Below, one piece after another: positions 54,107 through 62,786 of a DNA stretch of 64,000 nt. The stretch spans positions 62,001 through 126,000 of the forward strand of contig NZ_BMCS01000001.1 in the NCBI RefSeq assembly GCF_014635305.1, written 5' to 3'. The position numbers and the translations under genes are program-made. Source of the stretch: Williamsia phyllosphaerae. GTDB lineage: Bacteria; Actinomycetota; Actinomycetes; Mycobacteriales; Mycobacteriaceae. How positions within the stretch are numbered: position 1 is the stretch's first letter; every line of letters starts with the position of its first letter. The notes below the pieces were generated by a model. The model was given only the letters and a program-made list of their open reading frames with translations, was not told where the DNA came from and ran no database searches.

Positions 54107-56665
54107 GTGAGTGCCCAAGATCTAGCACCGGAACTTCGTCGCGCGTTGAAGGACATCGCGCGTACGCCTCGACTCCTCGTCGCCTCCGACTACGACGGCT
54201 GCATGGCCCCGATCGTGTCGCGACCCGAGGACGCCCGACCCAATCCCGATTCGGTCCGGGCGATGCGGGCGATCGCCGACCTCGACTCCACCACCGCCGC
54301 GGTCATCTCCGGCCGCGCGCTGCGGGACCTGGCCACCCTCTCCCGACTGCCCGCCGAGGTCCACCTCGTCGGCAGCCACGGCAGCGAGTTCGACATCGGC
54401 TTCGTCCACGAGATCAGCCCCGAGGCCACCGAGCTCCTCGACACCGTGATCACCGAACTGCGTGCGATCGCCGTCGACTATTCCGGTGTGACCGTCGAGA
54501 CCAAACCGGCGAGCACCGCACTGCACGTCCGCAACGCGTCGACCACCGATGCCGACGCCGCCGTCCATCGCGTGCGCGTCGGGCCCGCGTCCTGGGACGG
54601 GGTGCAGGTCACCGAGGGCAAGTCGGTCATCGAACTGGCCGTCATCCGCACCGACAAGGGCCAGGCGCTCGACATCCTGCGTCATCAGGCGGGCGCGGGC
54701 GCGGCCATCTTCTTCGGCGACGACGTGACCGACGAGAAGGCCTTCCGCCGGCTGCACGGGCCGGACTTCGGCGTGAAGGTCGGTGACGGCGACACCCTCG
54801 CCACCTACCGCGTGTCCACCACCGACGACGTCGCGACCGCCCTGGCCTTCCTCTACGAGGAGCGCCGCGCCTGGCTGCGCGGGGAGAACGCCGCCCCGAT
54901 CGAGCGGTTGTCGATGCTCGCGTCGCCGCGCACCGTCGCGCTGATGACGCCGGACGCCAAGATCTGCTGGATGTGTCATCCCGAGCCGGACTCGGCCGCC
55001 GTGTTCGCCAGCCTGTTGGGCACCGTCGACGCCGGGGAGTTCGGTGTGCGGCCGTGGGTCGACGGTGATCGGCGCCCGCCGCTGCCGCAGAGCCAGCGCT
55101 ACGTCGACGGCACCATGACCATCCAGACCCGCTGGGCCGGGCTCGAGGTCATCGACTACCTGCCGCACGATGTCGCACCTGGCCGCACCGATCTGATGCG
55201 CGTGGTCACCGGGACCGTGCCGACGCTCGTGGAGTTCGCGCCGCGTCCGGAGTTCGGTCAGGCCAGCGTCCAGCTCGAAGCCGTCGACGAGGGTCTGCGG
55301 GTGCTCGGCTCGAACGAGCCGATCGTGCTGCGGTCGCCGGGTGTCACCTGGAGCATCGACACCGATCGCTTCTACCAGCGTGCGACCGCCGTCGTCGATC
55401 CGTCCGACGGGCCAATCGTCCTCGAATTGCGCTGCGGCACCGACTACATCGGCGAGGAGGAGCGCAGCGAGGGACAACGCCGCGCACTCTCCGAGACCTA
55501 CTGGAGCGACTGGGTCTCCCGCCTCACCTTGCCGGGCCTCAAGCCCGACCTGATGAAGCGGTCGGCACTGACGCTGCGGGGACTCGTGCACGCCGATTCC
55601 GGGTCGATCATGGCCGCGGCCACCACCTCGCTGCCCGAGGAGATCGGTGGCGTCCGCAACTGGGACTACCGGTACTGCTGGCTGCGTGACGCCGCGATGA
55701 CCGCGTCCGCGCTGGTGTCGGTGGGCTCGCACGCCGAGGCCGAGGGCTATCTGAACTGGCTCTACCGGGTGTTGGGGACGGTCAACGGACCCGAGTGGCT
55801 GCACCCGCTCTACACGCTCGCCGGTGGCGGTCTGCCACCCGAGGCGATCATCGACTCGCTGCCCGGATACGCGGGATCGCGGCCGGTCCGTGTTGGCAAC
55901 GCCGCCAATCAGCAGGTCCAGCTCGACGTGTTCGGCCCCATCGTCGAACTCATCGGGCACCTCGCCGATGCCCGCGCCGCATCCGGCCTGGCCACCCCGC
56001 TCACCGACGCCGACTGGGATCTCGTCGCCAACATGGTGTGGGCCGTGGAACGTCGGTGGTTCGAGCCCGACCACGGGATCTGGGAGATCCGCGGCAACCC
56101 GCGCCACCACGTCTACTCGAAGGTCATGTGCTGGTTGACCGTCGACCGCGCGTTGAGCATCGGCGCGCGCTTCGGGCGTGAGGTCGAACCGGGCTGGTCG
56201 GTGCTGCGCGACGTGATCGCGGCGCAGGTTCTCGAGCAGGGTTGGAACGCCTCGGCCAAGTCGTTCACCGCCGCTTACGACGGCGTCGACCTCGACGCGG
56301 CCACCCTGCACATCGGGCTGTCCGGGCTCATCGACCCGACCGACGAGCGATTCGCTCAGACGGTCAAGGCCACCGAAGCCGAATTACGCAGCGGCGCAAC
56401 CGTGTACCGCTACCACCACGACGACGGCCTGCCCGGCGGCGAGGGCGGCTTCCACCTGTGTGCCGCGTGGCTCGTCGAGGCGTACCTGTTGATCGGCCGT
56501 CGCTCGGACGCCGAGGCGCTGTTCGACCAGCTCGTCAAGGCCGCCGGCCCCACCGGCCTGCTGTCCGAGGAGTACGACCCCGTCGCCGAACGGTCCCTGG
56601 GCAACCACCCGCAGGCCTACAGCCACATCGGTTTGCTGCGCTGCGCGGCCCTTCTCGGAGCCTGA
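54107..56665 (+). CDS. Bifunctional trehalose-phosphatase / GH15 glycoside hydrolase fusion
   Basis: An 852-residue fusion. Residues about 1-250 are an OtsB-type HAD phosphatase: nucleophile SDYDGCMAPI, VISGRALRDL, and FFGDDVTDEKAFRR. Residues about 260-852 are a GH15 glucoamylase/trehalase-type enzyme: PEPDSAAVFASLLG, GGVRNWDYRYCWLRDAAM, and a C-terminal LLSEEYDPVAERSLGNHPQA. GH15 proteins of mycobacteria include trehalase Rv2402. One chain might thus make trehalose from T6P and also hydrolyse it, or the GH15 part acts on another glucan. GTG 54107 is the only plausible start. It is downstream of otsA. Confidence 0.92.
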   Translation: MSAQDLAPELRRALKDIARTPRLLVASDYDGCMAPIVSRPEDARPNPDSVRAMRAIADLDSTTAAVISGRALRDLATLSRLPAEVHLVGSHGSEFDIGFVHEISPEATELLDTVITELRAIAVDYSGVTVETKPASTALHVRNASTTDADAAVHRVRVGPASWDGVQVTEGKSVIELAVIRTDKGQALDILRHQAGAGAAIFFGDDVTDEKAFRRLHGPDFGVKVGDGDTLATYRVSTTDDVATALAFLYEERRAWLRGENAAPIERLSMLASPRTVALMTPDAKICWMCHPEPDSAAVFASLLGTVDAGEFGVRPWVDGDRRPPLPQSQRYVDGTMTIQTRWAGLEVIDYLPHDVAPGRTDLMRVVTGTVPTLVEFAPRPEFGQASVQLEAVDEGLRVLGSNEPIVLRSPGVTWSIDTDRFYQRATAVVDPSDGPIVLELRCGTDYIGEEERSEGQRRALSETYWSDWVSRLTLPGLKPDLMKRSALTLRGLVHADSGSIMAAATTSLPEEIGGVRNWDYRYCWLRDAAMTASALVSVGSHAEAEGYLNWLYRVLGTVNGPEWLHPLYTLAGGGLPPEAIIDSLPGYAGSRPVRVGNAANQQVQLDVFGPIVELIGHLADARAASGLATPLTDADWDLVANMVWAVERRWFEPDHGIWEIRGNPRHHVYSKVMCWLTVDRALSIGARFGREVEPGWSVLRDVIAAQVLEQGWNASAKSFTAAYDGVDLDAATLHIGLSGLIDPTDERFAQTVKATEAELRSGATVYRYHHDDGLPGGEGGFHLCAAWLVEAYLLIGRRSDAEALFDQLVKAAGPTGLLSEEYDPVAERSLGNHPQAYSHIGLLRCAALLGA

Positions 56666-56677
56666 CCCTCCACCGAG

Positions 56678-56738
56678 ATCGTCCGGAATACGGGCCGTCG
56701 AGGGCATATTGCCCTCGACGGCCCGTATATCGGACGAT
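56678..56738. repeat. 61-nt hairpin repeat, copy 2 (between convergent genes)
   Basis: A 29-bp stem with only two mismatched pairs closes a 3-nt TAT loop; the arms are 56678-56706 and 56710-56738. The ends are ATCGTCCG / CGGACGAT and the core GGCATATTGCCCTCGACGGC is identical to copy 1 at 14460-14520. It lies 13 bp after the GH15-fusion stop and 1 bp before the stop of the convergent transglutaminase-like gene. Confidence 0.9.
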
Positions 56739-56739
56739 T

Positions 56740-57552
56740 TCAGCCGATGCTGATGTGGTCGGCGCCGTTGTCGATGGGCAGGTCCCCGTCGACGGTCGCG
56801 ATGACCTCGTAGTTGTTCAGGGTGATGTTGCCCGAGTGGTTGTCGAGGAACGCCGTGTCGGCGGCGTCGCGACCGGTCGCGATGCGGACCAGAGCCTGAC
56901 GCGGGGCCAGTCCGGTCGCGTCCACGACCAGCCACTTGTCGTCGATCAACGCCTCGGCGACGGCGTGGAAGTCCATCGGCACACAGCCCGGTGCGTACAC
57001 GGCGACGAGACGGGCCGGGATGTTCAGCGCGCGCAGCAGCGCGACCACGAGGTGGGCGAAGTCGCGGCACACACCGGCGTTGGCCAGCAACGTGTCCTCG
57101 GCGCCGTCGATCGGGTCGCTGGCACCGGGGATGTAGTTGAGGCGGGCCGCGACGAACCGCGACACCTCGTAGAGCAGATCGATCGGCGGCTTGGACAGGT
57201 CGAATTCCGCTGAGACGTAACCGAAGAACTTGTCGGCCTCGGCGTATCGACTGGGACGCAGGTACAGCGACCGCTCACCCACCTGCACCGCGACAGGATC
57301 GGCCGGGGCGTTGACCGCCGCGGAGTACTGGACGAGCACGTTGCCGCGCTCCACGTTCAGTCGGTGGATCCGGGTGCCGGCCTCCCCCATGATCTCCTCG
57401 GGGGTGACCGAGCTGCCGTTCACCGACACCGACAGCGTCTCGACGAGTTCCATGCCGGGAAGACGAGCGACGGTGACCTGCAGTTCGAGTTCGGTGGCCG
57501 AGTCCACCCAGATGTCCATCATCGATGAAACGTCACGCTTGATTGTGCCCAT
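56740..57552 (-). CDS. Transglutaminase-like cysteine protease-fold protein
   Basis: A 270-residue transglutaminase-superfamily protein. An N-terminal beta domain (about residues 1-125) precedes the core. The catalytic Cys is in LLANAGVCRDFAHLVVALL, His in VPMDFHAVAEAL, and Asp in WLVVDATGLAP. No signal peptide is seen. Bacterial members may be peptidases or amide-forming enzymes with unknown targets. The ATG at 57552 (MGTIKRDVSS) is used; the open frame to 57750 lacks family sequence. It converges with the GH15 fusion across the hairpin repeat. Confidence 0.88.
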   Translation of the reverse strand: MGTIKRDVSSMMDIWVDSATELELQVTVARLPGMELVETLSVSVNGSSVTPEEIMGEAGTRIHRLNVERGNVLVQYSAAVNAPADPVAVQVGERSLYLRPSRYAEADKFFGYVSAEFDLSKPPIDLLYEVSRFVAARLNYIPGASDPIDGAEDTLLANAGVCRDFAHLVVALLRALNIPARLVAVYAPGCVPMDFHAVAEALIDDKWLVVDATGLAPRQALVRIATGRDAADTAFLDNHSGNITLNNYEVIATVDGDLPIDNGADHISIG

Positions 57553-57670
57553 ACGCGGTCGGCGCCCTAACCGTCGGTGAAACCCTGCGATACGGCGGTC
57601 CTCGAACTGCTTCAAGGCGCCTGTGGGCCTAAGCCTAAGGCGCACAGACGGCAACCGTAAACTCGTGGAC

Positions 57671-58429
57671 ATGAGCGACACATCGACTCCGTCCGACCCC
57701 CGACCCGTCGCGGTCGTCACCGGCGCCAGTTCGGGCATCGGCGAGGCCACGGCGAGAACGCTTGCCGCACAGGGTTATGAGGTGGTCGTCGGTGCCCGCA
57801 GACTCGACCGACTCACCGCGGTGGCCGAATCGATAAACGGTCGCGCCATCGAACTCGATGTCACCGACGACGACTCCGTCGCCCGGTTCTGCGCCCAGCT
57901 CGACTCTGTGGACATCCTCGTCAACAACGCCGGTGGCGCTCGTGGACTGTCCACGGTGGCCGACGCCGACCTCGACGAGTGGCGCTGGATGTGGGAGACC
58001 AATGTGCTCGGCACACTGCGGATGACCAAGGCGCTGCTGCCCGCGCTCATCGCCTCCGGCGACGGACTCGTCGTGACCGTCACGTCGATCGCGGCGATCG
58101 AGGCCTATGACAACGGCGCCGGATACACCTCGGCCAAGCACGCGCAGGCGGTCCTGCACCGCACCCTGCGGCTGGAGTTGATCGGGCAACCCGTCCGATT
58201 CACCGAGATCCTGCCCGGAATGGTGGAGACCGAGTTCTCGCTGGTGCGGTTCGACGGCGACTCCGAGCGGGCCGACGCGGTCTACGACGGGTTGACCCCG
58301 CTCACCGCCGACGACGTCGCCGAGGTCATCGGCTTCGTGGCCTCACGCCCGCCGCACGTCAACCTCGACCAGATCCTGCTCAAGCCGCGCGATCAGGCCA
58401 GCGCCCGCCGCAACGTCAAGACCGGGTAG
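57671..58429 (+). CDS. SDR-family NAD(P)-dependent oxidoreductase
   Basis: A 252-residue classical short-chain dehydrogenase. TGASSGIGEATARTL binds the cofactor, ILVNNAGGARG follows, and the catalytic Tyr and Lys are in GYTSAKHA, with Ser in VTSIAA. It resembles YdfG-type 3-hydroxy acid dehydrogenases. The ATG at 57671 is chosen over the open frame to 57623. In M. tuberculosis Rv0484c, also an SDR, lies next to lprQ and murB, as here; the two genes converge with 7 bp between stops. Confidence 0.93.
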   Translation: MSDTSTPSDPRPVAVVTGASSGIGEATARTLAAQGYEVVVGARRLDRLTAVAESINGRAIELDVTDDDSVARFCAQLDSVDILVNNAGGARGLSTVADADLDEWRWMWETNVLGTLRMTKALLPALIASGDGLVVTVTSIAAIEAYDNGAGYTSAKHAQAVLHRTLRLELIGQPVRFTEILPGMVETEFSLVRFDGDSERADAVYDGLTPLTADDVAEVIGFVASRPPHVNLDQILLKPRDQASARRNVKTG

Positions 58430-58436
58430 AGCCCGA

Positions 58437-59750
58437 TCAGCCCGTCTGCCCCTGACGGGCCGGCTGCGGGGTCGAGGTAGGGGTGCCGGACAACTGCGGC
58501 GCATTCGACGGCGTCGCCGGCGCGCTCGAGCTGACGACCTCGCCCTCCAGCGCCGACATCGACTTCCAGTCGTCCCACGAGAACGTCCAGTCGTAGATGT
58601 CTCCGTCGGCCTCCGACAGCGGGATCCGGGTGTTGGTGACCTCCACCGGATCGCCGTAGACCGCGACGCCAAAGTACTGCTGGGCGTTGTCCAGCGACAG
58701 GTTGATGCAACCGTTGGTGACGTTCGACGCCCCCTGCACACCGATCGTCTCCGGGTTGGCGTGGATGAACTCGCCGTTGTTGGAGATGCGCACAGCAAAC
58801 CGCTCGCGGACGTTGAAGTAACCGGCCGCGGGGTTGGACATCGCGAAGTCCTCGTACTTCTCGCTGACGACGTGGATGCCCGAGCGCGTCACGTTGCGGT
58901 CGAGATCGCCGCTGCCGTAGCTGCAGGGCAGCGTCATGAGCACGTCGCTGCCGCGCATCACATCGATCTTGAACGAATTCGCGTCAGCCTTGACGATCTG
59001 CGCACGCCCGATGACGAAATCGCTGGTGACGTCGGCCGCACCGTAGGCGCCGTCGCCGTGGTCGAGGCCGTACAACGATGCCTTCATCGACACCTTGGTC
59101 CCCGGAGCGAAGTACTCCTTGCTGCGCCAGTGCGCACGTGAGCCGTTGTCCTCGGGGAGCCACGCCCAGCTGCCCTCGGTGGGCGGCGTGGTGGTCACCT
59201 TCAGCGCACGCTCGACGGCCTTCTTGTCCGTCACGGTCGAGTCGAACTTCAGGATCAGGGGCGCGGCGATGCCGACCTCCTGGCCGTCGGCGACGTTCAC
59301 CACGACGTTGACCTGCTCCTGCGGGGTCAGCGTGGTGACGGTGCCCTCGATGGGCACGACCTTGCGGTCCTCGCCGGTTGCCGAACCGGACCAGGTGTAC
59401 GTGCCGCCGTAACCGAGCGGCTCGGTGACGGTGTACGTCGAGCGGTCCTCCGACAACGCGCCGGTCACGACGTTGCCGCGAGCGTTGGTGAGCTTGACGT
59501 CCGGGTTCAACTGCCCCTTGGAGACCTTGACGGCGAACTCGGCCGTCGGGCTCGGGTTGGCGTCGGAGTCCAACTTCGGCAGGTAGCTGATCTCCGCGGT
59601 CGGCTCGGCGCTCTTCGACGCGGCGGCGCCGGTGGTCGAACCACCGTTGTCGCTCTTGCTGCAGGCTGCGGCGGTCACGCCGACAGCGCCCACGGCCAAA
59701 GCCGCGAGAGCTCCTCGCCGGGTCAACCGCACTGGGTCACTACTGGTCAT
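58437..59750 (-). CDS. lprQ: L,D-transpeptidase lipoprotein (LprQ/LdtMt5-like)
   Basis: A 437-residue exported enzyme. The N-terminus has TRRGALAALAVGAVG and a lipobox-like AAAC with Cys30, followed by a Ser/Gly linker. Two Ig-like domains precede the YkuD catalytic domain. Its His is in GEFIHANPETIG and the Cys in ASNVTNGCINLSL. A Ser/Pro-rich tail ends the protein. It cross-links peptidoglycan 3-3 through meso-DAP. The order SDR-lprQ-murB matches Rv0484c-Rv0483-Rv0482. The start is ATG 59750; ATG 59762 is possible. Confidence 0.93.
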   Translation of the reverse strand: MTSSDPVRLTRRGALAALAVGAVGVTAAACSKSDNGGSTTGAAASKSAEPTAEISYLPKLDSDANPSPTAEFAVKVSKGQLNPDVKLTNARGNVVTGALSEDRSTYTVTEPLGYGGTYTWSGSATGEDRKVVPIEGTVTTLTPQEQVNVVVNVADGQEVGIAAPLILKFDSTVTDKKAVERALKVTTTPPTEGSWAWLPEDNGSRAHWRSKEYFAPGTKVSMKASLYGLDHGDGAYGAADVTSDFVIGRAQIVKADANSFKIDVMRGSDVLMTLPCSYGSGDLDRNVTRSGIHVVSEKYEDFAMSNPAAGYFNVRERFAVRISNNGEFIHANPETIGVQGASNVTNGCINLSLDNAQQYFGVAVYGDPVEVTNTRIPLSEADGDIYDWTFSWDDWKSMSALEGEVVSSSAPATPSNAPQLSGTPTSTPQPARQGQTG

Positions 59751-59800
59751 GTAAATCGACATTACCTGGTGATCTACGGTGCCCGTCTCGGCCGAAGGGC

Positions 59801-60889
59801 CTACAGGCGGCAGCCGACCAGCACCGGCTCGGGTTCGAGCCGGACCCCGAACGCGGCCTCGACACCGTCGCGCACCTGGCGGGCGAGGGTGAGCAGATTC
59901 TCGGTCGTGGCGTCGCCACGATTGGTCAAGGCCAGGGTGTGCTTGGTGGACAGGCGTACAGGAGAGGTCTCGTCGGGGTATCCGCGGGAGAACCCGGCTC
60001 GCTCGATGAGCCACCCGGCGGACAGTTTGATGCCTCCCTCGGCGGCGAATCGGGGGACCGGCACATCGCCCACCCGGGTCGCGATGGCCGCCAGGATGTG
60101 AGGGAGATCATCGTCGGTGACGATCGGGTTGGTGAAGAACGACCCCGCGCTCCACGTGTCGTGGTCATCGGCGTCGAGCACCATCCCCTTGCCGGACCGT
60201 AGCGCGAGCACTTGCTCGCGGACGACGGCGACCGGGACGCGCTCGCCCTGCTCCACCCCCAGCGTGTGCGCGAGTTCGCGGTAGCGGATGGGAGCGCTGA
60301 GTCCGTCGTCGGTCAGCGCCATGGCGACCCGGACGACGACGCGGTCGTCATGGTTCTTCAGCGCGCTGGTCCGATAGGCCAGGGCGAGCTCGGTGGGGGT
60401 GATCCACCGCAGGGTGCCGTCGGTGCGGTCGAGCACCTCGACGCCGTCGAGCACGTCGGCCATCTCGACGCCGTACGCACCCACGTTCTGCACCGGCGTC
60501 GACCCGACCGCCCCGGGGATCCCGGACAGGCACTCGAGACCGCCGAGGTTCCGGTCGACGGTGTCGGCGACCACGGCATCCCAGCCGGCCCCGGCGTCGG
60601 CCACCACTCGCGGGGAGCCGTCCGAACCGACGTCGTAGCGGACCTCGTCGTTGGCGATCTGCACGACGGTCCCGGCGAAACCGTCGTCGGAGACAACCAG
60701 ATTGGATCCACCGCCGACGAGCAGGACCGGTTCACCGGCGCGATCGAGGCGCGTGAGGGTCGCGACGAGGTCATCAGCGGTGGTCACACGTACGAACGCG
60801 CGGGCCGGACCGCCGAGGCGCAGGGTGGTGAGCTGCGACAGCGACACCGGCTGACCGGGGCTGTCCGCGGAGGCGCGTTCGGGGCTCAC
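59801..60889 (-). CDS. murB: UDP-N-acetylenolpyruvoylglucosamine reductase MurB
   Basis: A 362-residue type I MurB that reduces UDP-GlcNAc-enolpyruvate to UDP-MurNAc using NADPH and FAD. Motifs are LTTLRLGGPARAFVRV, LLVGGGSNLVVSDDGF, SGIPGAVGSTPVQNVGAYG, and the catalytic Ser in WSAGSFFTNPIV, then GWLIERAGFSRGYP. The GTG start at 60889 is 26 bp from the divergent DUF2505 gene. It is upstream of the L,D-transpeptidase (50-bp gap), so both peptidoglycan genes may be one unit. Confidence 0.98.
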   Translation of the reverse strand: MSPERASADSPGQPVSLSQLTTLRLGGPARAFVRVTTADDLVATLTRLDRAGEPVLLVGGGSNLVVSDDGFAGTVVQIANDEVRYDVGSDGSPRVVADAGAGWDAVVADTVDRNLGGLECLSGIPGAVGSTPVQNVGAYGVEMADVLDGVEVLDRTDGTLRWITPTELALAYRTSALKNHDDRVVVRVAMALTDDGLSAPIRYRELAHTLGVEQGERVPVAVVREQVLALRSGKGMVLDADDHDTWSAGSFFTNPIVTDDDLPHILAAIATRVGDVPVPRFAAEGGIKLSAGWLIERAGFSRGYPDETSPVRLSTKHTLALTNRGDATTENLLTLARQVRDGVEAAFGVRLEPEPVLVGCRL

Positions 60890-60915
60890 GGACCCAACGG
60901 TAACGTCTGCAGATC

Positions 60916-61419
60916 ATGGCGACGAAGCTGCGGCACACGATCACCTGCCCGTTCGGGATGTCCGCGTACGTCGCGGCGCTCTCCGACCCGGAGTACTGGG
61001 CGACCCTCGCGGTCGGCACCCCGGATGCTCCCGGCGAGTTGGAATCCACCGACATCACCGACACGGCCGCCGAGATCCACCTGATCCAGCGCATCCCGTC
61101 GGACAAGCTGCCCTCGGCGGTCTCGGGCCTCATCTCCGGCGACCTGTCGATCCACCGTGGGGTCGAGCTCACATTCGACGACGCCGACCACACCACCGGG
61201 ACGTTCGACGCCGTCGTGTCGGGCGCCCCGGCCACGGTCCGCGGCACGATCAACGCCTCGGGCACCGCCGACGAGACCACCGTCGAGTTCAGCGGCACGG
61301 TCACTGTCCGAATCCCCCTGGTCGGCGGCAAGATCGAGAAGATGATCGCCGCGAACCTCACCGATCTCTTCGACGCCGAGCGCGACTTCACCGTTGCGTG
61401 GCACGAGGAGCACCGCTGA
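60916..61419 (+). CDS. DUF2505 protein (first copy)
   Basis: A 167-residue DUF2505 protein with an SRPBCC/START-like helix-grip pattern: ITCPFGMSAYVAALSDPEYW at the N-terminus, then VRIPLVGGKIEKMIAANLTD and a terminal FTVAWHEEHR. These folds bind hydrophobic ligands. Rv0481c, the M. tuberculosis equivalent next to murB, is of the same type. The start is ATG 60916. A paralogue follows 25 bp downstream. Confidence 0.85.
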   Translation: MATKLRHTITCPFGMSAYVAALSDPEYWATLAVGTPDAPGELESTDITDTAAEIHLIQRIPSDKLPSAVSGLISGDLSIHRGVELTFDDADHTTGTFDAVVSGAPATVRGTINASGTADETTVEFSGTVTVRIPLVGGKIEKMIAANLTDLFDAERDFTVAWHEEHR

Positions 61420-61444
61420 TCGCCCGGGCGGTACGGTAACCACC

Positions 61445-61954
61445 ATGGCGCGCCGTCTCAGTTATTCAGCCCGATATGAGCATCCAACCGAGAAGGTCTA
61501 CTCGGCACTGTCCAGCCGCGAGTTCTGGGACGACCAGATGGTCGAGTTCCGCAAGCTGACCCCGCAGTCCGACGTCGACAAATTCGTCGTCGACGAGAAC
61601 GGTGTCGACATCGTCCTCGTGCAGACGCTCCCCAAATCCGACCTGCCTGCCATCGCCAGCGCGGTGATCAAGAAGGACATGATCATCACCCGCAAGGAGT
61701 TCCTCGGGCCGTACAACCCGGAGAAGACCGAGGGCACCTACAGCGCGGGCATCCCGGCGGGACCGGGCAACGTGTCCGGCGTGCAGGAACTGTTCCCCAC
61801 CGACACCGGGTGCACCCTGCGACGCACCACCGAGGTCAAGGTCTACGTCCCGTTCGTCAACGGCAAACTCGAGCAGCTCATCCTGGTGAACCTCGTCGAC
61901 CTGTTCCGCGGAGAGGCGGAGTTCACGGCCGACTGGATCGCCAAGAACAGCTGA
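61445..61954 (+). CDS. DUF2505 protein (second copy)
   Basis: A 169-residue DUF2505 protein starting MARRLSYSARYEHPTEKVYS. It ends with VYVPFVNGKLEQLILVNLVD and a terminal FTADWIAKNS, matching the C-terminal signature of the first copy. The two are tandem paralogues of only modest identity, so the duplication is old. Lipid or small-molecule binding is inferred from the fold. The ATG at 61445 is preferred over the frame open to 61394. Confidence 0.85.
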   Translation: MARRLSYSARYEHPTEKVYSALSSREFWDDQMVEFRKLTPQSDVDKFVVDENGVDIVLVQTLPKSDLPAIASAVIKKDMIITRKEFLGPYNPEKTEGTYSAGIPAGPGNVSGVQELFPTDTGCTLRRTTEVKVYVPFVNGKLEQLILVNLVDLFRGEAEFTADWIAKNS

Positions 61955-61972
61955 CCTCCCACCTGGGTTCGC

Positions 61973-62776
61973 GTGGGTCCCGACGGGTCCGTACGGACAG
62001 CCTCATCCCCGGAGGGCCAGATCACCCGGGGCACCACGAACCTCAACCGTCTCCGTCGCGTGGACCGGTGGATGGCCGGTCGCGCCGAGATCGTCGAACT
62101 CCTTCGCTCGCACCGTGATCCACTCGCGGTGGACCTGGGCTACGGCGACCGCCCCGACACCGCGGTGGAGATGTCACGCCGACTGCGGGCGGTGGCACCG
62201 CGAACGACGTTGGTGGGCCTGGAGATCGACCCCGCCCGCGTGGTCGACGACCGCGATGGGGTGCGCTTCGCCCGCGGCGGCTTCGAACTCGCCGGACTGC
62301 GCCCGCACCTGGTCCGCGCGTTCAACGTCCTGCGACAGTACGACGAGTCGCAGGTCGGCCCCGCATGGGCGCGCATGCAGTCCGGTCTGGCTCCCGGCGG
62401 GTTGATCGTCGAGGGCACGTGCGATGAGATCGGCCGTCGGTGCGCCTGGATCCTCCTCGACGCCGACGGGCCGCGCTCGCTCACCCTGGCCTGGGACCCC
62501 GAGCACACCGACCGACCGTCCGACATCGCGCCCCGACTGCCCAAGGCGTTGATCCACCACAACGTGCCGGGGACCCCGATCCACGATCTGCTGACCGCCG
62601 CCGATCGGTGCTGGGATTCCGCGGCACCGTACGCGGCCTACGGCCGTCGTGTGCGGTGGCAGCACGCCCGGACCGCGTTGCACGCCCAGGGCGTGCCGTG
62701 TGAGCTGCCCCGTAGGCGCCTGCGCGACAACGTCCTGACCGTCCCGTGGGAGGTCGTCGCGCCCGTCCGACCGTAG
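61973..62776 (+). CDS. Putative class I SAM-dependent methyltransferase-like protein
   Basis: A 267-residue protein, not firmly recognised. RVDRWMAGRAEIVELL is followed by PLAVDLGYGDRPDTAVEMSR, which resembles motif I of class I methyltransferases. VGLEIDPARV (motif II acid) and GLAPGGLIVEGTCDE, like the post-core strand, come next. The C-terminal half is unusual, with Trp/Arg-rich stretches. GTG 61973 is the upstream limit; a later start near residue 20 is possible. It lies 18 bp after the DUF2505 gene and 10 bp before the hydrolase gene, so it is in the same operon. Confidence 0.65.
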   Translation: MGPDGSVRTASSPEGQITRGTTNLNRLRRVDRWMAGRAEIVELLRSHRDPLAVDLGYGDRPDTAVEMSRRLRAVAPRTTLVGLEIDPARVVDDRDGVRFARGGFELAGLRPHLVRAFNVLRQYDESQVGPAWARMQSGLAPGGLIVEGTCDEIGRRCAWILLDADGPRSLTLAWDPEHTDRPSDIAPRLPKALIHHNVPGTPIHDLLTAADRCWDSAAPYAAYGRRVRWQHARTALHAQGVPCELPRRRLRDNVLTVPWEVVAPVRP

Positions 62777-62786
62777 AATCGGATGC

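Noticed and set aside
61973..62776. Confident naming of the methyltransferase substrate
   Set aside because: Only motif I and a few strands can be recognised and the C-terminal half is unfamiliar, so only a fold-level call is given.
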